From NCBI GenBank assembly GCA_025769875.1, contig JAGFNK010000143.1:48427-112426 (forward strand): a stretch of DNA of 64,000 nt. Direction: 5' to 3'. The notes below the pieces were generated by a model. It saw only the letters and a list, made by a program, of their open reading frames with translations. It made no database searches and had not been told where the DNA came from. A program made the position numbers and the translations under genes. Below, piece by piece: positions 1 through 11,653 of the stretch. The stretch's first letter is position 1; each line of letters starts with the position of its first letter. The stretch is from Russula earlei. Lineage: Eukaryota > Basidiomycota > Agaricomycetes > Russulales > Russulaceae.

Positions 1-2667
1 CTTTGGCGAGGTCGACGGGCCTGCCGCCTCTAAGGCATCTTCGCCCTGATCGCCGTCATCTTCTACGTCCTCGTCGCTGTCCTCGTCGTCGCTCGCGAAG
101 ATGGCTTTGAAAATGTCCATGCTCGGGCGCACATAAGTGAGCGTATCGCGCCCTTGCGAGTCGTCCTCTCCGAGACCGATGTTCTCCAAGTCACGCGTCG
201 TTCGGTGGCTCGTGGACGCGGAGGACGGCCCCGCGTCGGCGGTCCCTGTGGCCGTCTGCAAATCCGCTTCGGCGAGCGCCTCCTCTGCCTTCCACGCGTT
301 TCCCTCCATGCTCGCCACCCCGGGCATTGGCGTATCCGTCGTAATGTCCGGGTTCGGGTCCTTCACGCCGAAGCGCTTGCACAACAACCGGGACGGCTGC
401 TACGGCACGACATCGCGCGTATGAGCGCCGAACATGCCTATCCGTGCTGCATGGGCCTTGGAGCTTTGCTCTTCTTCCTCTCGCCTGGTGGTTCCTTCTC
501 CCGCTCTTTCCCCCCCTTGGGCCGGTGCTATTGCCGGCTCCGGTTCGTGCGTGGGTTGATGAAGACCTCCATTCGCATTGGGACCTACCTCTATGACCAC
601 AGCGGTCGTGAAACGGCTCGCCATTTCCCCTGGGACAGGCTTGAAGATTGCAGCACTTTTTGAGTAATCAGACAGTTCTTTGTAATATTCCTCGGACGTT
701 TGGCCGGGCAGCTTCGAGGGTAAGAGCTCGAGAGCGTCTGGCGTGGACTGCGAACCAAGATAAGCCACATAGCGCGCTTGCTTGGCAGGGTCACCAGTAA
801 ATGGCATGAAGCCCTTGAGAGCGGCAGACGCTATGTGGGGCGCAGTGTAACGGATGCTAGAAGGCGCTCGAGGCGGCTCCACGGGGCCAGGCATGGAATC
901 AGGGGCGGCTGGATGGAGACCAGCGGCGGCGTGTTCGATGCGTTCGCGGTCCTCCTTGGATAAGTAGTCGAACACAGATCGCGTTGAAGGAAGAGGTGTT
1001 TCACCGAGGATTGCACCGCGCTATCGCGTATCATTTCAGATTTCAGTAACAGGTCAGGATGACGGATGAGACATTACCTGATCGGCTGTCAGTTTTCTCT
1101 TTCCCAATACACTCGTCCTTGTAGACGCAGATGCGACAGCATCATCCACACCTGGTTCCTTCTGCCATACTCGCCAAAGGTCAGGCTTCCATCCTTCTGG
1201 AATCTCCGGGATCGGAAACCTACGTCATTCACGATGGGACGAATAACCACAAATGATTAAGAAACAGTCACCATTGTTCCTTCTATATGGGGTCTGGGGA
1301 GAGAGCAAAGCCAGAGAGCACGACCACTCCGTTCGGGAACCGTTGCTGTGCTGTAGTGGTCTACTAATCATCAGCACGGGACGCCGGTGGACACAAACTC
1401 ACACCACCTTTTGGATCGACTTGCTTCGATTCACCCCCGAGCTGTCATAGGCGTCTCGGATGGCATCGTAGGGCATATAAGTCCGGTCTCCACGGCTTGT
1501 CGAATCATATACGTCAATGTCATCGTCTTCGGCCTCGTTCAATGCACCAAGTCCGAAACCAGCTTTCGTCCGAAAAGGGTGCTCAATGAAGTTCGTAGAG
1601 GCATCCCCGACAAGGCGTCGATCACTTACCGGCAAGCTTTGGACCCTTGGGCTGAGGAGGCCTTTGACCGAGGCTCTCCATGAGCCCCGCAGCGGCCACA
1701 AAGCCGAGCCCGTGCGCGTCCGACTTTGTCGGAACCCGGGTTACGACCGTGTCGCGGGGCGGGTACAAGTGGCGCTTCGCTTCCTCGTCGTCGTCGAGCG
1801 CGTCGATGTCGACGCCGTTGATCGACTTGCCCGCAGCGAGCAGGTCCTGGATTTTTCGCGTGCGCCAAGAGACGCGCGGACCGACGCCCTGCCCAGGACG
1901 CCAGCCAATCTTTTTGAGCAGACGGACGCCGGGCGAGTCCTCCGGCGGGGGCATCAGCGCGCGTTGTATGCTAGCGGCCATCGAACTTGGGGGTTCAGGC
2001 ATCGTAGCGGGCGACATGTCAGCGAGGGGGAGAAGAAGGGGACGAGTTGGTGGGGGCTCACTCTTGTTCCGGATCGCCCTGAGGGACGTCAGGGTGGGCA
2101 GCCCCGAATGCGTCGCGCTGCTGCTGCTCCTTTACGCCGACCATTAACTGGCTCTCTCGGAGTTCGGCAAGATCCTCGTCGTCCATGTAGTCTTCCGGAC
2201 GGGAAGCCCTCTGCTTGGCTCGGTCCGACCTGGACGAGACGAACGTTGACGGAGTCCATCCTATGGAAAGTTAGCGCGAGATAATATTGAGTCGCAACGA
2301 GAATGCACCTTCCTTGGAACCAACGGTGTTGAAGAGAAACCACCGGTGAAGGCACCGTGTAACCGTCTACGACCCTTCTCGTCTCGAACCTATAGTACCA
2401 CGTTCACATTTTGGGCAGAGGGTAGCTAAAGGTAAAATCTGTCGGGCATACATCTTGTTTCCATAGAGGAACAAACTCATTGGCATCCTTCTTCTCCAGG
2501 GGAGGCAATGGAGTGCCGATCTAGACGAGATGCGAGTAAAATCCCCATTTGACGCACTCTGTGCAAGACAAACACACCAGGCAGAAATTCTCCACAGCCT
2601 TCTTATTTGTATAGTTAATTCCCTGCTCATCCAACCTCCACTTCAGTTGTGCTGTCCTGCCACTCAT
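1..2667 (-). CDS. GPATCH1: GPATCH1-type G-patch splicing factor, disrupted; 3' end beyond the left edge
   Basis: Homologue of GPATCH1/TGH, a nuclear spliceosome-associated G-patch protein. Exons I can place (minus): 2667-2578 (starts MSGRTAQLKW, then KKAVENFCL), 2520-2452 (IGTPLPPLEKK, FVPLWKQ), 2389-2309 (GRRRLHGAFTGGFS, FNTVGSKE), 2260-2062 (GWTPSTFVSSR), 1985-1630 (G-patch: LLKKIGWRPGQGVGPR, HGLGFV), 1562 to about 1400 (GFGLGAL), 1345-1272 (VVLSGFALSPDP), 1219-1078 (PEIPEGWKPDLWRVW) and 1020 to the edge (LLCKRFGVKDPNPD, DIFKAIFAS). The order matches the family throughout. Three lesions are visible: TAG at 1283-1285, TAG at 400-402 where the family has Trp before LLCKRF, and about 10 missing nt between GGFS and FNTVGS (near 2333). 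Either this is a decaying copy or the sequence contains errors. Identity is sure; functionality is doubtful. Confidence 0.87.
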
Positions 2668-2990
2668 TGATCATTATACAGTGACGTGGTGGGAGGATGG
2701 ACAGTTCAAAAAACAAAAACACGAATAAACGCTGCCACCCATGACGAAGCATGTGACTAGGAATGTCACCCCTTCGGCGAGTCTTCGACACACCACTACC
2801 GCAGACCAGGTCCAGTAGTGTGATGCAGCCACCCATCAGGCATTGAACGAGGAGGGCATGAGGTGTTGGACATGCAGCTGCTTAGTGCTGTGCAAACAGA
2901 CAATCTGGACTGTACATGTAAATAATTTGAATTTAGTTATTGTTTGTTTCCCTCAGTCTTTTATACACAAGACTGAGGTCAGTACTATGT
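2668..2990. other. Upstream spacer of the GPATCH1-like gene
   Basis: No gene recognised. AT-rich and nearly free of CpG. It contains a perfect 10-bp stem (CCTCAGTCTT / AAGACTGAGG, 2951-2978, 8-nt loop). Confidence 0.4.
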
Positions 2991-3180
2991 TCTGGGGCTG
3001 TGCACCATCCATATTATGGCAACAGCCATACAATGCATGGTAGGTTGATGGATATGGGTGACTGTATACCATCCATATACTGAATATCTTTGAGCTCTGA
3101 CAGTATGGTACAGTAGCAATATGGCTATATTATGGTCAACAGAAATGTATTCATGTGCAAAATTCAATATAATGTTGAGA

Positions 3181-3936
3181 TGTACTGTGGTGTGTCCAGG
3201 GACATGTCAGTGAGTAGGAGTGAAAACTGTTGGACCAAGGGAGTGAATGTCAACCAAGTTCTTGATGAGACCCAGGACAAGAATGCTGAGTAGAGACTTG
3301 AGACTGCCATTGACCATCCATCTAAGGCAAGAGTCTGGAGGCTAAGGCAAGAAGTGAGAACAAAAGGGGAAGAGATGAAGGTGTGAGAGGCCAGGCAGCA
3401 ATGAAGGTTTTGCAGATTGAGTTGAGTGGCCACTCAGACTTCCAGATGTTGAAGAAGAACAAGAGGGGAAAGAGGGAACCTTGAAGCAAAGCTGAGCAGA
3501 GGCTTTTGAACATGGGCAGTCAGAAAGAGAAAGGGGGACACAACACACACACTTCTTCATTGTTAGTACTAGGGTTTTATACACAAGAGAGAGGTACTAG
3601 GAGATGGGCATGTAATGAAAGGAAATGGGAATGATAAAAGGAGCCAGAGACATGAAAGGGAATCAAAACTGGGCAAGGTGGTCAAGGCAGTTGTGAAAGA
3701 CTTGAGATGCAAGTGTGTTGCATGAGGTGGGGTGTGGTGTACATGCATGGTCGGTGGCAAGGTGTGGGCAATGTGGTTGAGGCCTTGATGTTGGGTGCAA
3801 GGTGGTAGGTGTGTGGTTGGATGCAAAGACTGGGGATGAGAGGGCTGGATGGTGAGAGGCTGGAGAGCAAAGAGAGGTGGTGTGCATTGCATGCAGTCTG
3901 CACATGATTCCATGGTCAGCCATAATCTACCTTACA
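3181..3936 (-). repeat. Family I TIR element, partial copy
   Basis: The right end on the minus strand reads TGTAAGGTAGATTATGGCTG, matching both ends of the fuller copy at 50794-51421. The opposite terminus is lost at 3181. It contains a TATA-like stretch (tttatacacaag, about 3576) shared with 36136 and 51150. No coding capacity. Confidence 0.55.
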
Positions 3937-4203
3937 GTACTACAGTCAACATCACAGTGCAGCTGTGGCCTGCACACATGCAAGATGAAGCTTCTTTTTG
4001 ACAAGCATTAGTACTTTGATGGTTTCAGGCCAAAGACTTGCATGTCACAATGAGATTGTGTCATGACCTCCTGAGAAAACATGCTCAACAGCCACAGCAG
4101 ATCCTGAGACAACAATGTTAGTCAAAAAACTTTCAATAATAACACAATATGGCACCAGGTATGCAAAGAATATCACAAGCAAGCCAAAACAAGTTGGGGA
4201 ATA

Positions 4204-4703
4204 TGGTACAAGATATTGCTATTGCAGAGGCACTCTAACACGACCAGGCACCGGTTTCCTAATCAGGTAATCATCGCGTGGCAGCCACATGGCCACCCAG
4301 CCACCATGGACCCGAAACAGCGGCACAAACTCTTAGAAACTGTTGCATAAATCATCTGACGTCACCAAGGCTCCAATGACATCATGGCTGACTGAGCGAC
4401 TCCACAGTGACCTCATAAGCTCACTAAGCGCCCCACAGTGACATCATAATGATGTCATCGCTCCACAATGATCAGTAATGCGCTCAGTAAGCCTGAAACT
4501 TGACATAAACAAGTTTATGCCTCTGTAGTCCTATTGGATGGTACCAAAGAGTCTAGAATAGTCCCAGTACTTTGTAATCAACCCTGTACACTGTATATAA
4601 GCCCCAATGAAGCATGGCAGTCGTTAGACTGTCCATTTGTGATACTCTCATACTCCTGGGTACTCCCCTGCGACCGCTCAGTTTAAAGACTTCCCTCGCC
4701 TCC
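4204..4703 (+). repeat. A-family LTR fragment (plus orientation)
   Basis: Colinear with the complete A-family solo LTR at 37245-38073 (reverse complement): TGGTACAAGATAT, CCCGAAACAGCGGCAC, GTATATAAG and the hairpin just after it (GGCAGTC / GACTGTCC). About 130 bp of the start and about 240 bp of the end are missing. It lies inside hAT remnant 1, between the codons for CNPIHWW and YFPNLFWLACD. Confidence 0.75.
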
Positions 4704-5646
4704 GGATGATGGGGTGCCCATCCACCAATGTATTGGATTGCAAGTATCAAAATCCTCTTGAGAAAGGTTGAATAATTCATTGAGTTTGATGATGGCTGCC
4801 TTTGCCTTCCACTGGAAGCATGATGTGAAATTCTTTTTCAGGTGAGTGAGGAGGGGCTGTGGGATTGACTGATGGACCAGGAACAGAATCCATCATTTGC
4901 AATGTCCCAGAGTGCTTTCCAGCATAGTTGGTCTCATAGTAGTTATTCAGATTTTTCTTTGATGATACAAGATATTCAGTAAGTGACTCATCACCTGCAT
5001 AATCAAGATTCATTCCTTCATAAGAGATGCAAGGATCAAGCACTAGAATACTGTCAGTAGAATCACATTGTAGTCAGAAAAACAATGTACATGCTGCCCA
5101 AGTATAGAATGGTGATTCATTGTACTTATGATAATAATCACTAAGTCTCATATGCACATCAATGAGTCCATGCTTGATATGAGGAGAAACTGTGGTGGGA
5201 ACACTGCATAAGATGCCTTTAATATCCTCCTGGAGTCCCCAAAAGATAGCATGGGTTGCAGATAGCATTGGGACCTTGGTGGCGGACATCTGCATGGTGG
5301 CACTGCGAAAGGACTTGAGCCAAGAGGAGACTGGGTCAATCAATCAATGTCCAATTGGCCTCAGATAACTCATATACATGAATATCTTTATTCCAAGTTA
5401 CAAACAAATCAATGGCATTGCAATAATTGAGTGCATGACCTAGCTCATGTCAGGCAGACATTCAGTAATGTAAAATAACAACATGCATGGAGCATTTGGT
5501 GTGTCAGTAACCACCATGTTCTCACATCCAGGATGAGCATGAGAGCAGTGCTCTCAATATCCCCTGCAATCCCTTGATTCATTGTTACATAAACTTCTTT
5601 GTACCAATGTTGGTGGTGTTGTGGGCTGGAGCATACACTCCATATG

Positions 5647-6951
5647 TGTCATGAACCAATTCCCGGAGAGGGCCCTTGAAGAACCCTTCCTTATGAGAGG
5701 AAACCCAGCCTCTATGGTGTCACCCTGTTCGCATGGACAAAAGGGGTGAGTAGAGGTGTCCACAATATCGTGCACACATTGTTGCGTGAGCGATTCTTGG
5801 CACAATTGACATACAGCAAGCCCCACTTAATGGCAACCCTTTTGGCAATAAAGGACAGCATTATAGCTTCTCTAAAGACCCTTTAGGACGACTCTAAGTG
5901 CTCTAAAAGAGGCACTAACAAGACACTAACAGCCCTACAACACGTTATTAGACTAACTCTAAAAACCTTAGAATGAACTATAATGCAATACCAAGGACCT
6001 TAATAGAAGTATTAGGGTCGACTCTATGGCCCCTAATAGAACTATGTAAGGGGCCTTATAAGCAACTCTATTCCCTGGACCAAACTACAAGTCCTCAAAT
6101 GACTGGCCCTAAACTAACTAACAGCAAATGAATCAGGTGCTTTGCATGTGTACTAAAGGAGTAAACATGTGGACAGTAAAGGCTCTTACTCATCAATGGG
6201 AGCCTTCTTACTCAGCAGCTTACTGAGCATGACTGAGCATGCTCAGTAAGCATATCCCGACTTCTTACTCATCCATCAATTGTGATTGATAACAAGGTTA
6301 TGACTTGTTCCCTATTTAGCAGTTCTCTTGTAGTATATAAGCACTCAATAAAGTAGCGGACAGTCTTCAGACTGTCCATTTGTTTACACCACTCTCTATC
6401 CCTGGGATACTCCTTTAAGGACCATCCCCTTGTGACCATTCTGGCCCTAGAGGTTGTGCTAATGCTCAAGTGATATTGGGGTGTAGAGCGATATGTATAC
6501 TCGTCTACAAGTATGGTATTTATACCTCTATGACCCAGGGCTGTTCCTAAGTCCAAAAGAGGTGACTACAGGTGTCCACTATATCGCGCATTGAGTGATG
6601 CGTGATGTGGAAACGTTCTAGACACAGCATAAGGCTGCATCTTGTGATAGATAGCGTAGTATGCGTAACCCTATTGCCATAAACATATACTAAAGTTCTG
6701 TCTAACACGTAACATCTATGAGCGGATCTTGAACCTTGTATGAAGGTCTTCGCCTTCTTTGATCCGTTCAGGTTCCGGTTCAACAGCCTCTTCCCTGCAT
6801 ACCTGCTCAACTCTACCAGTAACCAGACCTCTTTGGAATTTGGTACTGCTTTGGACTCTATTTCTTGCCCATGCCATCTTGGATGTCTACTGACTCATCT
6901 TTGAACTTATCCCTTGCTCTTTAACTGGATTGTCAACAGTGAGTCTTGACA
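5647..6951 (+). mobile_element. C-family solo LTR with target duplication ATATG, carrying a nested repeat
   Basis: Starts TGTCATGAACC and ends GAGTCTTGACA. Perfect 5-bp duplication ATATG at 5642-5646 and 6952-6956. Inside are TATATAAG and the hairpin GGACAGTC/GACTGTCC typical of the family. A 340-bp G repeat (6447-6786) interrupts it. It splits hAT remnant 1. Confidence 0.9.
6447..6786. repeat. G repeat, copy 1 (about 340 bp)
   Basis: Present also at 11311-11653, with common limits TAGAGGTTGTG and GGTTCAACAG. On the minus strand it reads TGTTGAACC onward and has GGTATAAATACC, so it could be a short LTR or a promoter-bearing non-autonomous element. It is absent from the same position of other C-family LTRs (ctggcctcttcc), which gives an empty-site comparison. 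The target duplication is unclear (2-3 bp at most). Confidence 0.65.
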
Positions 6952-7056
6952 ATATGATGTTTTGTAACTGGAAATTTTAATTAGAGCCCAGGGCTTCAAT
7001 GGAAGAAAGAAAAGACATTACTTTCAACTACTGTAGATAGAATCCCATCTGGTCTC

Positions 7057-8021
7057 TGTTGGGACTCACTGTTGAACAATCCTGTTCAAGAGTGAGATAA
7101 GAGCTTGGAGACAAGTCGACTGAGTTCAAGGACAAAGTTGGCAAAGAGCACAGTCCAAACAAGTAACATGTACCAGAGTGGAACTGGTACCAGTTGTGAG
7201 AGGTGATCATGAAAGGAGAGAGGCCAGAGTGTGCTAGATAGGGCAGTCTTAAAGGAGTACCCCTGGTAGTAGAGTGCCACAAATCAAATGGACAGTCTGA
7301 AGACTGTCTGCTACTTTATTGAGTGCTTATATATTACAAGGGAACTGCTATATAGGGAACAAGTCATAACCTTGTTATCAAGCACAATTGATGGATGAGT
7401 AAGAAGTTGGGATATGCTTACTGAGCATGCTCAGTCATGCTCAGTAAGCTGCTGAGTAAGAAGGCTCCCATTGATGAGTAAGAGCCTTTAGTGTCTGCAT
7501 GTTTACTGCTTAGTACATGTGCAAAGCACCTGATTCATTTACTGTTAGTTAGTTTAGGGCTGGTCATCTGAGGACTTGTAGTTTTGTCTGTGGAATAGAG
7601 TTGTCCATAAGGCCCCTTATATAGTTCTATTAGGGTCCTCAGAGTCAACCCTAATACTTCTATTAAGGTCCTTAGTATTGCCTTACAGTCCATTCTAAAG
7701 TTATAAGAGTTAGTCTAATAACTATGTTATAGGGCCTATAGTATCTTTGTTAGTGTCTATTGTAGAGCACTTTGGGTCATCCTAAAGGGTCTTTAGGGAG
7801 CCTATAATACTGTCTTATATTGCTAGAAGGGTTGCCACTAAGTAGGGCTTGTTGTATGTCGATGGGGCCTAGAATCAATCACACAACAATGTGTGCATGA
7901 TATTGTGGATACCTCTACTCACCCCTTTTGTCTGTGTGAACAGGGTGGCATCATAGAGGCTGGGTTTTCTCTAATAAGGAAGGGTCATTCTAGGGCCCCC
8001 TCCAGGAAATGGTTCATAACA
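7057..8021 (-). mobile_element. C-family solo LTR with target duplication GTCTC
   Basis: On the minus strand it begins TGTTATGAACC; the plus-strand left end is TGTTGGGACTC. Perfect GTCTC duplication at 7052-7056 and 8022-8026. 965 bp, inserted in hAT remnant 1. It has diverged further than the copies inside element B. Confidence 0.88.
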
Positions 8022-8366
8022 GTCTCATTGCACAGCTCTCATTCTCATCCTTGTCATCATGCTCATCCTTGTCCTCATCCTCATCCTCATCTTCTTGTTA
8101 TACAGCCTCATTGTCAAACTCACATTCCACTGGTGCTACAGCACTGTATTGATAATTGCCACTATGAGATTTTGCCTTCTTGCTGGCAGCCTTTGAGAGT
8201 GCACCTATACCTTCAAGAAGCTGTCATACAAACATTCATTACAGTGCATGTGTGGCAAAAGTATACACATACCTTGATGGCTGCAAGATGAACTGTATGT
8301 GGCATGCAGTGCATGTGAGAGTCCATAGCAGAGAAGTAATATATTGCCTCCTTGGATCATTGCTAT

Positions 8367-9765
8367 TAGTGCTTCAAAGTCCAGTCAAGTCCAGTTTTTC
8401 CCACAATTTTGGTGTGACTGTGACTGTGACCTGCCTGCCGGTTTGCCCAATCCTGAAAAAATTGGACTGGACTGCATGTGACTGGTTACACGCAGTCATT
8501 TGCAGTCAATTGACCAGTTCAGACCAGTCTCAACCAAAACCAGAGGATGACTGGTTGAAACCAGTTCTTGACCAGGTAAGTCATGTCACCCCCTGCTGTC
8601 TTGCACACCCACATGCCGCCGTATCTCCCATTCACATTGCGTTCACATCCCTCCCTCTCTTGTCTCAGTCATTCCTCTCTCTATCTCTCCCTTCCACTTC
8701 CCTTCCTCTCTGTCATCCCTTCATTATCACTTGGGCCTCAACATCCCTTCCATCAAGACACCATGCCCCATCCCTTGTGTGGCACCACTCACCACATTGT
8801 CTCAGATCCTGACACCCTACAAAAACTGACTCCTCACACCACTGCCCCCTCACATACCCATCTTGCCTTCTCCCACTCTTCTGCCTGTTCTGCCTCTCCT
8901 CCTACTCTCTCCACGACCACCTCCCACCAATGCAGCCCCGTCCGTCGACCCCAAAACTGCGAACTGTCGCCTCATGCCCTGTGGTCTGGCCATCCTTTCA
9001 ACCCTCACTTTCCCTTTCATTGTGCCTCTCGGTTGCTGTGTTCTTTTCTTTCCTGCCTTTCATTCACCCCTGCTACCACTCCTCACTCGCCTCTGTCTTT
9101 CATCATGTCTCACTCCCTCTCTTGACCGGCCTCGCCCACCTTTCATTCCCTCCAACAATCAGGACACGTGATGCATCCACTCCTTGCCTCCGAACAATTC
9201 TACTTTGTGTTCTCCTCATCCTCCACCACCCACATCATCACCCCTGCCTGTCGCCTTTCAAATGGGCCTTCATTGTGCCTTCGTCTTTCATCCCCTTTCC
9301 GTCTCCTCTCGCCACTTGTTGGATTGCCCATTGCGGCTTGAGCCCCATGCCCCCTCCCACTCATCTCATGTGCGCCTCAGTCACCATTGCCACCACCGCT
9401 GGATGCCTTGTCCTGTCTGCCTCCATTGCCTTGATGATGACTGTTGGAGCAGTAATAGAAAAAATGAGCATTTCGGGCTACAAGGTACAATACCCCACTC
9501 TGACTCCCCTTACAATTGCCTCAGTTTTCTTTCACCTTACAATCACCTATGTTCTCTTTCACTTTACAATTCCCTTTGTTCTCCTTTGCCTTATGATACA
9601 CTACTACACTCTGCCACCACAATGAAGCTCCATTTACACACTCCATACGCATCTCACCCACATCTCCTCTGTCTCTCACCTTTCTTCTCCTACTTCCCTT
9701 TTGAATCCCAATGACGCCATTTCATTTAAATACATAGGATGAACAATGCAAACAGTTTGTAAAAA
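8367..9765 (+). repeat. Left inverted arm
   Basis: Reverse complement of 14211-15609. The plus strand is pyrimidine-rich (CCTCTCTCT-type runs), so it opens long but low-complexity reading frames that I do not consider genes. It contains CAGTC/GACTG clusters in the outer 210 bp. Confidence 0.8.
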
Positions 9766-11310
9766 CCCCTCTTAATGAACAAACAATCTCACATGTCACT
9801 CCTCTCGAAATGCACACGCATGGACATGCCCACTCTCTGGCTTTGCCCTCCCTGTCCACTGCCGTTTGTACCTGCCCGAGGATGCACTATCTGTCTGCAT
9901 GCCACCTCAGATGCACTGCACAGTGCTGTCTCCCATGTTTGCATCCCTTACCTGTACAATGTCAACTTCCCCTCCCCTTACTTCTCATCCTTCACACCCT
10001 TGATACTCATGGTTTAGCTTTGTAGCCCCAACTTTGTATATAAACTCTTAGACACAATAATAAAGTGCTTACTCTAAAACAAACTTGTCTCAAGCACTTC
10101 AGCCCCTTCATCACCAGCAAGAAAGTCCCCATATTCTGTGAGATCTACCTCGTTGACATGTGCTGAATTCCAAGGTGTGATATCAGCAATGTCCTTGCAC
10201 CATGCAAACTTCATAAGTTGCAACTCTTCGAATCTTTGTGAGCCAAGGGATGCCCGACAGGTCATTAGCCACCTGATTTCTAGCAGAGAAGAGCCATTCA
10301 CATGGAACAGAAGAGGCTTGGCATGGAAGAACATCAAGTGCAATGTGTGCAACTGTTGAATACACTTGGGCATGATCCTATCACAGAATAAGGGTGAAAA
10401 TCAAGATGAGGGAAGCACAACTTGACATACCTGCCACCACTCAACAATATCTGTATCCTTTGTGACATCAGGAGGTATGTCATCCAGGTATTGCTTCAAT
10501 TCCGAGGCCCATTCTTCATTGGCATCTCTAGAAACATGCAACTGTCGAAACTGATCAAACTCAGATAGAAGGGGATTGCAATGAAGGCTTGCAGCACTAT
10601 CATCGTCCATAGCTTGTGTGGCTCTTGGTTGGTGCTGGTGATATTGCTCCATCTACAGTTGTAAAGGATCAGTCTACAGTGCTGTAAAACCTCAGAACTT
10701 GAACACACCGCTTTCTCCAATATCCTACATGCCTCCAGCTGCCAGTTCTTTGCATCAACATTACCATTTCTCCATTCCACTGCTTGCTCCATGGCACCGC
10801 CCCAAGCCATTTCAATGTAGTCCAGTTTGTAGTAGGGGTGGAGGACTGGGTTCACGCACCAGTTATGTTCAAATGAGATGTGATAAAAGAAGCTTACCAA
10901 GTGCCAGCACATAGATAGGCTTTTCATCAAAGCGAGAATAGTACTTCTGAAGCTTTGTAAGTCCATTGTTCATCATGTCATGGTACAATGAAAAGTGATC
11001 ATCCTGGGATTTGGCCTCCCAAGCAGTCTGTAGTTGTTCTATCACAGGGAGGGCACACCACAAAGTGGGAAGTCCGCTCAGATGAGAAGTAGTGCTGTAT
11101 ATCGTTGGAATCCTATTGACACTGTTAAGTTTGCCACTGGCCATCAGATAAACACAAACATACCTTCAAAATCTTGCATGCATCCCTCACACATCTCCAA
11201 TCCCCATCTGAGAATCGAAATGCACTCCATCTGATCTTCTTTGTGATCATCCCATTGCGTTGTATGTGTTGCGCAGCATAGAGCGCAGCTAACAGGCCAA
11301 GCAACCCACC

Positions 11311-11653
11311 TTAGAGGTTGTGTTAATGCTCAAGTGATATTGGGGTGTAGAGCGATATGTATACTCGTCTACATGTATGGTATTTATACCTCTATGACCC
11401 AGGGCTGTTCCTAAGTCCAAAAGAGGTGACTACAGGTGTCCACTATATCGCGCATTCAGTGATGCATGATGTGGAAACATTCTAGATGCAGCATAAGGCT
11501 GCATCTTGTGATAGATAGCGTAAGTATGCGTAACCCTATTGCCATAAGCGCATATACTAAAGTTCTGTCTAACACATAACATCTATGAGCAGATCTTGAA
11601 CCTTGTATGAAGGTCTATGCCTTCTTTGATCCGTTCAGGTTCCAGTTCAACAG
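11311..11653. repeat. G repeat, copy 2
   Basis: Same limits as 6447-6786 with about 5% differences. Inserted in the broken hAT transposase. Confidence 0.65.

Larger units (their letters stand above)
2991..8366 (-). mobile_element. hAT transposon remnant 1, split by later insertions
   Basis: The left end near 2991 reads GGGGCTGTGCACCATCC, resembling the TAGGGCTGTKCACTGTAC termini of the hAT copy at 15666-19562. Transposase fragments on the minus strand are scattered through 3937-4203 (VAVEHVFSGG, the hAT C-terminal dimerisation region), 4704-5646 (SATHAIFWGLQEDI, NLSQEDFDTCNPIHWW), 6952-7056 and 8022-8330. Each matches a part of the second hAT copy in the same order. Later insertions interrupt it: a TIR-element piece (3181-3936), an A-family LTR (4204-4703) and two C-family solo LTRs (5647-6951, 7057-8021). 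No intact reading frame remains. The right end is cut by the inverted-repeat element starting at 8367. Confidence 0.7.

Noticed and set aside
154..663. 169-residue plus-strand open frame
   Set aside because: Shadow of the last GPATCH1 exon on the other strand.
1517..2284. 255-residue plus-strand open frame
   Set aside because: It is antisense to GPATCH1 exons that match the family motif by motif; the translation is Arg-rich without domains.
8583..9625. Overlapping long plus-strand frames rich in Ser, Pro, His and Leu
   Set aside because: They come from a C/T-rich strand inside the inverted arm; all three frames are open to similar degrees and no domain is present.
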